Assembly: GCA_964517795.1 (NCBI GenBank) | Contig: CAZFDE010000039.1 | Span: forward strand, 1 to 22,669 | Direction: 5' to 3' | Length of the DNA: 22,669 nucleotides | Source: CAZFDE01 sp964517795 | GTDB lineage: Bacteria; Planctomycetota; Phycisphaerae; Sedimentisphaerales; Anaerobacaceae | Shown here: positions 15,455 through 22,407 of the stretch, piece after piece | How the letters are laid out: the number at the start of each line of letters is the position of its first letter | How positions within the stretch are numbered: the stretch's first letter is position 1 | The notes under the pieces: model-generated | Told to the model about the DNA's origin: nothing | The model's database searches: none | Seen by the model: the letters and a program-made list of their open reading frames with translations, nothing else | Position numbers and translations under genes: made by a program

Positions 15455-16759
15455 TTATGACGTCACAGATACGAGTACATCCTCGTATATATTTTTGCAT
15501 TTTTGAGCGGCATCTTTCCAGCGAAGCCGACGGACTTCGAAATTGCCGTAGTTTCGCAAGGTCATCTGCAGAGGCGGGTACTTCAAGACCGCAACGATCT
15601 TGTTGGCAATTTCCTGTACATCCCAAAAATCCACTTTCAGCGCGTGCACCAAGACTTCGGAGACGCCGCTTTGTTTGCTGATAATGACCGGCACATCATT
15701 CTCAAGGGCTTCCAGCGGAACAATTCCAAACGGCTCGGAGACCGACGGCATGACATACAAATCAGCCATTTTGTAAATTTTCCGAACCGCATCGCCGCGC
15801 AGAAAACCGGTAAACAGCACCTTGTTGCCAATTCCCAATCCGGCGGCCATTTCTACAGATCGATGCATCAGATCCCCGGAACCGGCCATGACAAATTTAA
15901 CATTATCCACTTTCTCGAGGACTCTCTTGGCCGCCTGCAGAAAATATTCCGGGCCTTTCTGCATGGTGATCCGCCCCAAAAACAAGACGATTTTTTCATC
16001 TCGCTTAATTCCCGTTTCGGCTAACGGCCACGATCCGTTGCCGTTGCGATCGACACCGTTATGCACAACCTGGATTTTATTCGGATCAATACTGTAGCGT
16101 TCAATCAGAATGTTACGTGTAAAGTGACTGACGGCGATTACGCGATCCGCCCGTGTTGTGCCTTCGCGTTCGATATCATAGATCATTTGATTGACGTGCT
16201 CGCCGCTGCGATCAAATTCAGTCGAGTGAACATGAACCACTAATGGCTTGCCGGTCATGTTGGCGGCTGCGACTCCGGCCGGGAAGGTCATCCAGTCATG
16301 AGCGTGAATCAAGTCGATTTGCTCTTGAGATGCCAGTTCTGCCACGATCGCTGCATAACGGTGCACTTCCGTATAGAGGTCCCCGCTGTAATCCATGCCG
16401 CTGAGAGGGCCATGCTCAATGCCGTCGGATTGTGTGGAAATTCGTTTTTGATAGAGTGTCTCTTCGATTCGCTGTTGATAGCTCGAGGGTGTCTCATAAG
16501 GCTGAAGCGGCGATTGGATACTATGAAAGCGAACGCCCGATAACGACTGAAAGCGTGAAAAAATTGCTGAATTTCGTGAAATATTTTCCGGGGTCAGCAG
16601 TTTGACATGAGTGGTGTATTGACTGTCCACCATCTTCGGAAGGACAAATTTAATATCGACGCCCAATTGGGACAAGCCTTTTGTCAGTCCATAGCAGGCC
16701 GTGCCTAATCCTCCGCTGATAAACGGCGGAAATTCCCATCCAAGCATCAATACTTTCAT
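15455..16759 (-). CDS. Glycogen-synthase-like glycosyltransferase (GT4/GT5 fold)
   Basis: This is a 434-residue GT-B glycosyltransferase. The N-terminal Rossmann domain has MLGWEFPPFISGGLGTA, similar to the starch/glycogen synthase N-domain. HAHDW (152-156) is also a synthase-like motif. The C-domain has the donor-binding FLGRITMQKG (Arg263, Lys268) and an E-x7-E motif (Glu342 to Glu350 in EPFGIVPLE) typical of retaining GT4 enzymes. Its position as first gene of a cluster with GH57 and debranching enzymes suggests it extends alpha-glucan from UDP- or ADP-glucose; this is inference. It could instead be a mannosyltransferase, as such genes are sometimes annotated. The SD is weak (GATGGGA before the ATG). 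Confidence 0.87.
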   Translation of the reverse strand: MKVLMLGWEFPPFISGGLGTACYGLTKGLSQLGVDIKFVLPKMVDSQYTTHVKLLTPENISRNSAIFSRFQSLSGVRFHSIQSPLQPYETPSSYQQRIEETLYQKRISTQSDGIEHGPLSGMDYSGDLYTEVHRYAAIVAELASQEQIDLIHAHDWMTFPAGVAAANMTGKPLVVHVHSTEFDRSGEHVNQMIYDIEREGTTRADRVIAVSHFTRNILIERYSIDPNKIQVVHNGVDRNGNGSWPLAETGIKRDEKIVLFLGRITMQKGPEYFLQAAKRVLEKVDNVKFVMAGSGDLMHRSVEMAAGLGIGNKVLFTGFLRGDAVRKIYKMADLYVMPSVSEPFGIVPLEALENDVPVIISKQSGVSEVLVHALKVDFWDVQEIANKIVAVLKYPPLQMTLRNYGNFEVRRLRWKDAAQKCKNIYEDVLVSVTS

Positions 16760-16775
16760 AGACGTCCCATCACCA

Positions 16776-16803
16776 ATTATATAATTTTCTTATTTACAGT
16801 CAC
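16776..16803 (-). promoter_or_regulatory. Possible promoter of the alpha-glucan cluster
   Basis: On the minus strand GTGACT (16798-16803) is followed after 16 nt by TATAAT (16776-16781). The -10 match is perfect but the -35 matches at only 4 of 6 bases. The -10 is only 16 nt from the ATG, which would leave a very short leader. A site farther upstream is possible. Confidence 0.4.
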
Positions 16804-16816
16804 TTACACAAACCAT

Positions 16817-16845
16817 TAGACACGATTCTTTAATATCGGTGTCTA
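16817..16845. repeat. Inverted repeat TAGACAC-N15-GTGTCTA
   Basis: Perfect 7-bp arms lie at 16817-16823 and 16839-16845, upstream of the alpha-glucan cluster. The left arm begins an ACACGATTC sequence that recurs nearby as ACACGAATC (16931-16939). Confidence 0.45.
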
Positions 16846-16903
16846 TTCACAAAGCTTTCAGAATCTTATGATGTGTCATTTATCGGCTATAAATCAAGCA
16901 CCC

Positions 16904-16922
16904 TTAATGTTTAAAACATTAA
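16904..16922. repeat. 19-bp palindrome TTAATGTTT-A-AAACATTAA
   Basis: Two perfect 9-bp arms surround a single base in the 410-base region between the glycosyltransferase and the histone gene. No T-tract follows on either strand in the right place for a terminator, so an operator is more plausible. The rest of this gap (16760-17169) holds AT-rich sequence, another hairpin (16949-16965) and the histone gene's terminator. I see no gene in it. Confidence 0.5.
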
Positions 16923-16930
16923 AAAGACAG

Positions 16931-16991
16931 ACACGAATCCTTTACTTAATAAATCGGGGATTTATGCTTGTGAGGTTCAATAAATTCGTGT
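16931..16991. repeat. Spaced inverted ACACGAAT motifs with a central hairpin
   Basis: ACACGAAT (16931-16938) recurs inverted as ATTCGTGT (16984-16991). Between them lies a small hairpin, ATAAATC-GGG-GATTTAT (16949-16965). Together with the related motif at 16821 these could be binding sites for one regulator. Confidence 0.35.
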
Positions 16992-17068
16992 TAAAATCCA
17001 AAGTATCAGCTTAAAAAACGCATTTTTACCGGATATTCTCTGCCTGCGCAAGATCACCCGCCAAACGC

Positions 17069-17113
17069 TTTTAAAAAGAACAAGCCGCCCGGTTTCGTAA
17101 CCCTGGGCGGCTT
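17069..17113 (-). terminator. Intrinsic terminator of the histone gene
   Basis: Read on the minus strand, a perfect 9-bp stem AAGCCGCCC/GGGCGGCTT (arms 17082-17090 and 17105-17113) is followed by a T-rich run (GTTCTTTTTAAAA, 17069-17081). An inner GGTT-TCGT-AACC pairing extends the stem. It begins 56 nt beyond the histone stop and should separate that gene from the alpha-glucan cluster downstream. Confidence 0.85.
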
Positions 17114-17169
17114 ATGTCTTTAATCAGCTATAAGTTTTTTTAGAACAGATACTTATGCTTCATCCAGCA

Positions 17170-17355
17170 TTAAATATCTTGTGCCTTTACGGTGCTTCGC
17201 CGATTGGCTTTGGCCCTTTTGGCGGCCGCATCAAGCATATCATAGACTGCATCACTGATGGTGCCCAACGCTTCGGATGAGGTCATCATCTTTTTACTTT
17301 TGATGTAGGCCTTGACTTTGCTTGCAACGATCAATGCTTCTTTTTTCTTTGCCAT
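17170..17355 (-). CDS. Bacterial histone (single histone-fold DNA-binding protein)
   Basis: This is a 61-residue basic protein. After the basic start MAKKKE, the segment ALIVASKVKAYIKSKK would form helix 1. MMTSSEALGTISDAVYDMLDAAAKRAKAN would form loop 1 and the long helix 2, and RRSTVKAQDI forms loop 2 and a one-turn helix 3. The end corresponds closely to GRKTIKAEDI of the archaeal histone HMfB, while the missing rest of helix 3 and the SKVK start match the short bacterial histones such as Bd0055 of Bdellovibrio, as I recall them. Such proteins dimerise and coat or bend DNA in the nucleoid. GGAGG (17366-17370) is 10 nt upstream and a strong terminator follows, so it is a real, monocistronic gene. 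It is not an HU-type protein. Confidence 0.87.
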   Translation of the reverse strand: MAKKKEALIVASKVKAYIKSKKMMTSSEALGTISDAVYDMLDAAAKRAKANRRSTVKAQDI

Positions 17356-17393
17356 CTTTGTAAATCCTCCATGGATAAAGTGAGTATTAAGTT

Positions 17394-17420
17394 CCCGGCA
17401 GCATCTCCATAATGGCCGGG
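17394..17420 (-). promoter_or_regulatory. Hairpin in the histone gene leader
   Basis: CCCGGC (17394-17399) pairs with GCCGGG (17415-17420), with an additional inner CAT/ATG pairing. It lies 24 nt upstream of the SD. TTGACA (minus strand, 17450-17455) lies above it as a possible -35, but no good -10 follows. No T-run follows the stem, so it is more likely a leader structure than a terminator. In the rest of the 354-base gap up to 17709 I see only AT-rich sequence with an imperfect hairpin (about 17512-17547). Confidence 0.4.
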
Positions 17421-17709
17421 CATTGGCCTTTTCAAATCAGCTAAAATACTGTCAAAGAGCGTATAACTGCTTTTTACTAACGCAACACACTTAGGTTTGC
17501 AACAAAAAAATGGCCTAAAAACGAATTTTTTTGCATTTATAGGTCTTTTCGACGGGTTTTGCGACAATTTCCGGCTGTCGATCAGCCAATTAGACTGTTT
17601 ATTTTTCATTTTTTAATAATTCGGCTGTTTTTTTTTGACGACATGAAATCCGTATTCGCAATGCAACTTTATAACTGAATATGAATATTTGAATTGATGG
17701 AGATTGAAA

Positions 17710-18027
17710 ATGGCCAAACGGACACGTAAAGCCACACGTACAAAAACAAAGGCGCCGGAACTCGTTGTTGTTACCATCGCCGAGGACTGGGATCACGCCA
17801 AAGACTGTGAAGCCCTTCTCAAAAACAATGAGATACCGGCTGAAATCCGAGAACAAAACGATCCCGAAACGCAAACCTTGAATATTGTCGTAATGGTTCC
17901 GGATGAATACCTCGACGAAGCCCATGTCATCATCGAAGCCCAGGATGCTTACGATGATTTCTATGATTTTTCGTTCGACGAGGATGATGATGACTATGGC
18001 GATGGCTTTTTCGATGACGATTTTTAA
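17710..18027 (+). CDS. Small DUF2007-like protein with basic N-terminus and acidic tail
   Basis: This 105-residue protein has three parts. A basic N-terminal arm (MAKRTRKATRTKTKAPE) comes first. A compact alpha/beta domain (about 18-78) follows, with VVVTIAEDWDHAKDCEALLKNNEIPAEIRE and later VMVPDEYLDEAHVIIEAQ. That pattern resembles DUF2007/'putative prokaryotic signal transducing protein' domains, in which an ATLEALLxxAGI-type core is typical. The C-terminal 25 residues are almost all Asp, Glu, Phe and Tyr. The ATG is fixed by GGAG (17699-17702) 7 nt upstream; a TTG two codons earlier overlaps poorly. It diverges from the histone gene and is followed 51 nt later by another small gene on the same strand. 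The function is unknown. Confidence 0.75.
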   Translation: MAKRTRKATRTKTKAPELVVVTIAEDWDHAKDCEALLKNNEIPAEIREQNDPETQTLNIVVMVPDEYLDEAHVIIEAQDAYDDFYDFSFDEDDDDYGDGFFDDDF

Positions 18028-18078
18028 TCGTCTGTAATGGATCATTATCGCACACGCTAATATGTAAGGTAAACTGAC

Positions 18079-18408
18079 ATGACCGAAAACAATCCAAAAA
18101 AGGACCATCGCATCAAAAAAGAGCGACGTCAAAATGTTGTCGAACGCCGTTTAGGGCTGGAACGTCGCCGTGGCCCCGGCAAACGGCTCAGTAAGGATCG
18201 CCGCTGGGCCGAAGAAGGTCATATGACGGATGAGCAATTCGAATTTCTCATGGCCATGGACCAGTATAAACGTCAAAACAACCGCCCTTTTCCAACATGG
18301 ACCGAAGTACTCGAAGTTGTTAAAGTATTGGGGTATCGCAAGGTCGCCGAACCCACGACGCTCGAAGATATTCAAAAAGATAAGCCTAAGGAGCGGATTT
18401 TTTCGTAA
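18079..18408 (+). CDS. Small Arg-rich conserved-looking protein, unknown function
   Basis: This 109-residue protein has no named family that I can give. The N-terminal half contains a run of RR-type repeats (KKERRQNVVERRLGLERRRGP), strongly basic and probably disordered or nucleic-acid binding. The second half (about 50-92) has MTDEQFEFLMAMDQYKRQNN, then RPFPTWTEVLEVVKVLGYRKV, which looks like a compact helical domain. I recall similar small proteins in planctomycetes, but this is memory, not a search. TAAGG (18065-18069) precedes the ATG. It lies 51 nt after the DUF2007-like gene and may be co-transcribed with it. A new promoter follows at 18452, so it is probably not part of the sugar operon. 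Confidence 0.7.
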   Translation: MTENNPKKDHRIKKERRQNVVERRLGLERRRGPGKRLSKDRRWAEEGHMTDEQFEFLMAMDQYKRQNNRPFPTWTEVLEVVKVLGYRKVAEPTTLEDIQKDKPKERIFS

Positions 18409-18451
18409 AAACACCAGTCTGTTATCGCTGAACCTGCCTCTAAAAAACCAG

Positions 18452-18480
18452 TTGTCAACCGGCAAAATGCGGCCTATAAT
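18452..18480 (+). promoter_or_regulatory. Promoter of the nucleotide-sugar dehydrogenase operon
   Basis: TTGTCA (18452-18457) and a perfect TATAAT (18475-18480) are separated by the ideal 17 nt, 41 nt upstream of the ATG at 18522. It is one of the best promoter matches in the window. Confidence 0.8.
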
Positions 18481-18521
18481 ACATCACGCGTATAAATTCA
18501 ACTTTTTTGGAGATCAATAAA

Positions 18522-20156
18522 ATGTCTGATATTTCCATTAGTCCTCAAGGCGAATCATTTGCAATTCCCCAATCCCATGAATATCAAGAAGAATTTGATC
18601 GGATCAAGGCACTCGCCGATCAGGCCCGTAGCGAAGGCAAAGAAGTCGTTGTGGTGATGGGGGTCGGTTTTGTCGGTGCCGTCATGGCCGCTATTATTGC
18701 CGACACCGTGGATGAAGACAGCGGTCAACCTAATAAGTTTGTCATTGGCTGCCAGCGACCCAGTGTGCGAAGCTATTGGAAGATCCCCCTGCTGAACCGC
18801 GGCCAATCACCGGTCAAGGCCGAAGACCCTGAGGTTGATCCGATGATCGAACGGTGCGTCCTCGAGAAAAAAACACTGGTCGCCACATACAACAACGATT
18901 GCCTAAAACTGGCCGACTGTGTTGTGGTTGACGTGCAGTGCGACTATACAAAAAAAGATCTGGGTAACCTGCGGACCGGGCATGCGGAAATGAAAGCACT
19001 GGAAGAAACGATCCGGGTGATCGGCGAAAAAGTCCCCGCCAACTGCCTGACATTGATCGAAACCACCGTTGCTCCGGGAACGACGGAATTTGTAGCCTGG
19101 CCCATTATGAAAAAGGCCTTTGCCGCCCGCGGCATGGATACGGAACCGCTGCTGGCCCACAGTTTCGAGCGGGTCATGCCGGGTCGCCACTACGTTTCGT
19201 CGATCCGTGATTTTTGGCGGGTCTGTTCGGGCTGCAACACAGAGGCCCGTGATCGGGTTGAGAAATTTCTGCACGAAGTTCTCAATACTGACGAGTTTCC
19301 GTTAACGGTGATGGACCGCCCTGTCGAATCGGAAACGACCAAGATCATCGAGAATTCATACCGGGCCACAACGCTGGCATTTCTGAATGAGTGGAGTTTA
19401 TTCGCCGAGCGAAACGGTGTGGATCTGATCAAGGTCATCAATGCCATTAAAATGCGGCCGACCCATAATAATATGATCTTCCCCGGTCCGGGCATCGGCG
19501 GTTACTGCCTGCCCAAAGACGGCGGGTTGGGATATTGGGCATACAAACATATCCTCGGCTTCCAAGATGATATTTTTAAAATCACCCCGATGGCTATCGA
19601 TATTAACGATACCCGCGGGCTGCATGTGGCCGAGCTGGCGCGCGATGCCCTTCGCAATATGGGCAAGCAGATCGCCGCGGCCAAGATCCTGCTCTGCGGC
19701 GCAAGCTATCGACAGGATGTCGGCGATACACGGTACAGCGGCTCGGAAATCGTCGTTCGAAAACTGACCGAGATGGGCGCGGAAATGAAAGTACACGATC
19801 CGTATGTCGAACACTGGTACGAACTGGAATCGCAGGATACCTATCCGGCTCCCGGCCATTCCTGGGCGCGGTTCTTCCGCAATCAGCAGGATTTGGTCAA
19901 TATCCGTGTCCATAGTGATCTTCAGCAGTCCATCGCAGGCGTTGAGGCACTGATCCTGGCGGTGCCGCACGAGCCTTATCTCGATCTGGATCCGGAAAAA
20001 ATCGTTGAATGGGCCGGCGGTCCGATCGCGGTAATCGATTGCTTCGGCATCCTGACTGATGACAAGATCCGGCGATACTTTGAGCTGGGTTGCGAAGTCA
20101 AAGCACTCGGACGCGGACACATTCAGCGGATCAAGAAAGATGTGAAAAGCGAATAA
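18522..20156 (+). CDS. UDP-glucose/UDP-ManNAc dehydrogenase family protein (oversized)
   Basis: This is an NAD-dependent nucleotide-sugar 6-dehydrogenase that would oxidise an NDP-hexose to its uronic acid. The 544-residue protein has the NAD loop GVGFVG (47-52), ETTVAPGTTE (180-189), SFERVMPGR, a catalytic Lys274 within TTKIIENSYRAT, the nucleophile Cys329 in PGPGIGGYCLPKD, and the C-terminal motif ASYRQDVGDTRYS. All catalytic positions are intact. It is about 100 residues longer than usual, through a 45-residue N-terminal extension and inserts around 66-110 and near residue 435. The substrate (UDP-Glc, UDP-ManNAc or GDP-Man) is not decided by these motifs. ATG at 18522 is preceded by GGAG (18509-18512). 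It heads an operon with a GT4 transferase and a GH130 enzyme. Confidence 0.88.
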   Translation: MSDISISPQGESFAIPQSHEYQEEFDRIKALADQARSEGKEVVVVMGVGFVGAVMAAIIADTVDEDSGQPNKFVIGCQRPSVRSYWKIPLLNRGQSPVKAEDPEVDPMIERCVLEKKTLVATYNNDCLKLADCVVVDVQCDYTKKDLGNLRTGHAEMKALEETIRVIGEKVPANCLTLIETTVAPGTTEFVAWPIMKKAFAARGMDTEPLLAHSFERVMPGRHYVSSIRDFWRVCSGCNTEARDRVEKFLHEVLNTDEFPLTVMDRPVESETTKIIENSYRATTLAFLNEWSLFAERNGVDLIKVINAIKMRPTHNNMIFPGPGIGGYCLPKDGGLGYWAYKHILGFQDDIFKITPMAIDINDTRGLHVAELARDALRNMGKQIAAAKILLCGASYRQDVGDTRYSGSEIVVRKLTEMGAEMKVHDPYVEHWYELESQDTYPAPGHSWARFFRNQQDLVNIRVHSDLQQSIAGVEALILAVPHEPYLDLDPEKIVEWAGGPIAVIDCFGILTDDKIRRYFELGCEVKALGRGHIQRIKKDVKSE

Positions 20157-20174
20157 ACGCTTAAAATCGTGACC

Positions 20175-21215
20175 ATGGACCCAAAGCAAAAGCGAATCGC
20201 AGTCCTTTCTCCGGTTGCATGGCGAACGCCGCCCCGTGCTTATGGGGCGTGGGAAACGGTTGCTTCCAATATCACCGAAGGTTTCGTGACCAGAGGATGG
20301 GATATGACGCTGTTCGCAACCAAAGACTCGATCACCAAAGCCAAGCTGCATGCGGTCATCGACAAAGGGTATGAAGAAGATAGATCGCAGGACCCTAAAG
20401 TCGTCGAGTGTCTGCATATCGCGGAATTAATGGAGCATGCGGATCAATTCGATCTGATCCATAATAATTATGATTTTCTGCCGCTGACGTATATGCGGCT
20501 GATCGATACGCCGATGCTGACGACGATCCACGGCTTCTCATCGGATAAGATTCGGGCCGTTTACCGCAAATACAAAAATGATGGCTATTTCGTCTCGATC
20601 AGCGATGCGGACCGGGATCCGCAACTGCCCTACCTGGCGACGGTGTATAACGGGATCGATATTTCGCAACTGACCTTTCGCGAAACGCCGGGCGACAAGC
20701 TGGTATTCCTCGGCCGCATTCATCCCGACAAAGGCACCCATCTGGCGATCGAGGTGGCTAAACGCACCGGTATGGAACTGGTGATCGCCGGCATTATTCA
20801 GGACGACAAATACTTCACCGAGCAGGTCAATCCGCATCTTGAGAATCCGCAGATTCATTATATTGGCCCGGTGGATCCGCCGCAGCGTGATGAATTATTC
20901 AAAGATGCCTATGCCGTACTGCATCTGAACACCATCCCCGAGCGATTCGGGCTGGTGATGGCCGAGGCCATGGCCGCGGGCGTGCCGGTCATTGCCATGG
21001 ACTTGGGCTCCTGCAGTGAGGTGATCGCGGACCGGCGGACCGGTTTTCTGGTTCATGATATTGACCAAGCCGTTCAAGTCGTTGGCCGCATTGATTCCAT
21101 TGACCGGCAAACCTGCCGAAAACGGGTTGAAGATCATTTTACGATTGATAAAATGGTCGAAAACTATGAAAAAGTGTATCAGGAAATTTTTGCCAGAGAG
21201 TCCGCGAAGGGATAA
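20175..21215 (+). CDS. GT4-family glycosyltransferase
   Basis: This is a 346-residue retaining GT-B glycosyltransferase without signal peptide or membrane helix, so cytoplasmic. The N-terminus has LSPVAWRTPPRAYGAWE, equivalent to the usual acceptor-side PPxxYGGxE loop. The donor site has LGRIHPDKG (Arg181, Lys186) and the E-x7-E motif in ERFGLVMAE (Glu256 to Glu264). The start is uncertain: ATG at 20175 or GTG at 20169, and neither has a good SD. It begins 18 nt after the dehydrogenase stop, and the next gene follows after only 3 nt, so the three are co-transcribed. Pairing with GH130 suggests a mannosyl- or glucosyltransferase, but the donor and acceptor are unknown. Confidence 0.87.
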   Translation: MDPKQKRIAVLSPVAWRTPPRAYGAWETVASNITEGFVTRGWDMTLFATKDSITKAKLHAVIDKGYEEDRSQDPKVVECLHIAELMEHADQFDLIHNNYDFLPLTYMRLIDTPMLTTIHGFSSDKIRAVYRKYKNDGYFVSISDADRDPQLPYLATVYNGIDISQLTFRETPGDKLVFLGRIHPDKGTHLAIEVAKRTGMELVIAGIIQDDKYFTEQVNPHLENPQIHYIGPVDPPQRDELFKDAYAVLHLNTIPERFGLVMAEAMAAGVPVIAMDLGSCSEVIADRRTGFLVHDIDQAVQVVGRIDSIDRQTCRKRVEDHFTIDKMVENYEKVYQEIFARESAKG

Positions 21216-21218
21216 TTT

Positions 21219-22172
21219 ATGACCAAATCGATCTTCGGAAAGAAGGAATTCGTCAAACGCTATCAGGGTAATCCGATACTGACCAAAGACGATGTGCCGT
21301 ATAAGGTCGAAACCGTTCATAATGCCGGGGTCGCCAAATTCAATGATCAATATATTATGCTGTTTCGATCGCATCTGGATACCGGCCGCTCGATTATCGG
21401 GATCGCCGACAGCGAAGATGGGTTTAAGTTCACGGTTCGACCGCAGCCGTTCATGACACCCGCCGAAGATGGCGATTTCAAGATGTATGAAGAATACGGC
21501 GTCGAGGACCCGCGAATCACCCCGCTGGAAGGGGCATATTACATCACCTACAGCGCTTACTCGCGGTACGGCGTGCGGATCGGTCTGGCCAAAACCACCG
21601 ACTTTCAAAACATCGAGCGACTGGCGTTTATCACGCAGGCCGACTATCGAAACACCGTCATTTTCCCCGAAAAGATCAACGGCCGATACGTCAAACTCGA
21701 CCGGCCGCACTCGGATATCAGCCCGTGGTCGATTTGGATCAGCTTTTCGCCCGATCTGATCCACTGGGGCCAGTCAAAACTGGTGATGAAGCCGGTGCAG
21801 TACCACTGGGATGAAATGAAGATCGGCCCTGGCGCCCCGCCCATCAGAACCGACAAGGGCTGGCTGAGCATCTATCACGGCGTTTTCCCCACGATGGATG
21901 GCTGTGTGTATCGGCTCGGTGCGGCCCTGCACCAACTCGACGATCCGGCCGTGATCCTCGGCGTGGGCGACCGATGGATCCTGCAGCCCGAAGACCCGTG
22001 GGAGGTTGTCGGTTACGTGCACAATGTCGTCTTTACCTGTGCGGCCGTACCCGAACCCGATGGCACACTGAAGCTCTACTGGGGCGGTGCGGACACGGTC
22101 ATGTGCGCCGGTACAGCCGTCATCGATGAACTTCTCGATCTGTGCCTGACCCACCCCCGCCCGGCAATTTAG
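21219..22172 (+). CDS. GH130-family mannoside phosphorylase
   Basis: This 317-residue five-bladed beta-propeller enzyme belongs to GH130, most members of which phosphorolyse beta-mannosides to mannose 1-phosphate. GVEDPRIT (94-101) holds the proton donor Asp97. Likely phosphate-site residues are the Arg144-Asn145 pair in YRNTVIFP, Arg162 in LDRPH, Lys201 and His220 in YHGV. Their presence favours a phosphorylase rather than one of the hydrolytic GH130 enzymes. YWGGADTVMCAGT is the usual C-terminal motif. It has no signal peptide, so it acts in the cytoplasm. AAGGGA overlaps the end of the GT4 gene just upstream of the ATG. The linkage specificity (beta-1,2 or beta-1,4) is open. Confidence 0.92.
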   Translation: MTKSIFGKKEFVKRYQGNPILTKDDVPYKVETVHNAGVAKFNDQYIMLFRSHLDTGRSIIGIADSEDGFKFTVRPQPFMTPAEDGDFKMYEEYGVEDPRITPLEGAYYITYSAYSRYGVRIGLAKTTDFQNIERLAFITQADYRNTVIFPEKINGRYVKLDRPHSDISPWSIWISFSPDLIHWGQSKLVMKPVQYHWDEMKIGPGAPPIRTDKGWLSIYHGVFPTMDGCVYRLGAALHQLDDPAVILGVGDRWILQPEDPWEVVGYVHNVVFTCAAVPEPDGTLKLYWGGADTVMCAGTAVIDELLDLCLTHPRPAI

Positions 22173-22230
22173 ATCGGTCACGGTCATTGTCGTATAAACG
22201 GCAAGCCCGAGCCACGAATCGGCCACCAAA

Positions 22231-22259
22231 GCCACAGAGGACACAGAGAACTCAGAGAA
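22231..22259 (+). repeat. CCACAGAGGACACAGAGA-type repeat, copy 1
   Basis: GCCACAGAGG is followed by ACACAGAGA and ACTCAGAGAA. A shortened second copy (22408-22427) lacks the 9-base middle unit. This string occurs between genes in many environmental bacterial genomes, as I recall. It is low-complexity purine/AC sequence with no clear function. Confidence 0.7.
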
Positions 22260-22268
22260 TTTTTTCCC

Positions 22269-22329
22269 GTAGGGTGCGATGAAATCGCACCGAAATCATT
22301 CAATTGGTGCGTTATCTAACGCACCCTAC
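22269..22329. repeat. 61-bp element with GTAGGGTGCG terminal inverted repeats
   Basis: The ends GTAGGGTGCG (22269-22278) and CGCACCCTAC (22320-22329) are perfect 10-bp inverted repeats. Inside are two hairpins, GTGCGAT-GAA-ATCGCAC and GGTGCGTTA-TC-TAACGCACC. The structure suggests a small non-autonomous mobile or REP-like element. No transposase is present. Confidence 0.75.
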
Positions 22330-22336
22330 ACAGCCG

Positions 22337-22370
<34 letters not shown>

Positions 22371-22407
22371 CGCAACACTAAAAACTCGTGACTCACGACT
22401 CACCGAA

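Noticed and set aside
16904..16922. Palindrome considered as a transcription terminator
   Set aside because: The stem is AT-only apart from one G-C pair per arm and there is no T-run on the proper side for either neighbouring gene.
17331..17609. Minus-strand frame of 92 codons overlapping the histone start
   Set aside because: Low-complexity Lys/Arg-rich translation of an AT-rich leader, overlapping the histone gene's SD and start in another frame.
17599..18132. Minus-strand open frame of 177 codons antisense to the DUF2007-like gene
   Set aside because: It looks membrane-like only because it is antisense to Asp-rich codons; the sense frame has a proper SD and domain.
19398..20417. Minus-strand open frame of 339 codons over the dehydrogenase
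   Set aside because: Antisense shadow spanning two real plus-strand genes, with no start signal or domain.
20895..21764. Minus-strand open frame of 289 codons over GT4 and GH130
   Set aside because: Antisense shadow; the sense strand encodes proteins with intact active sites.
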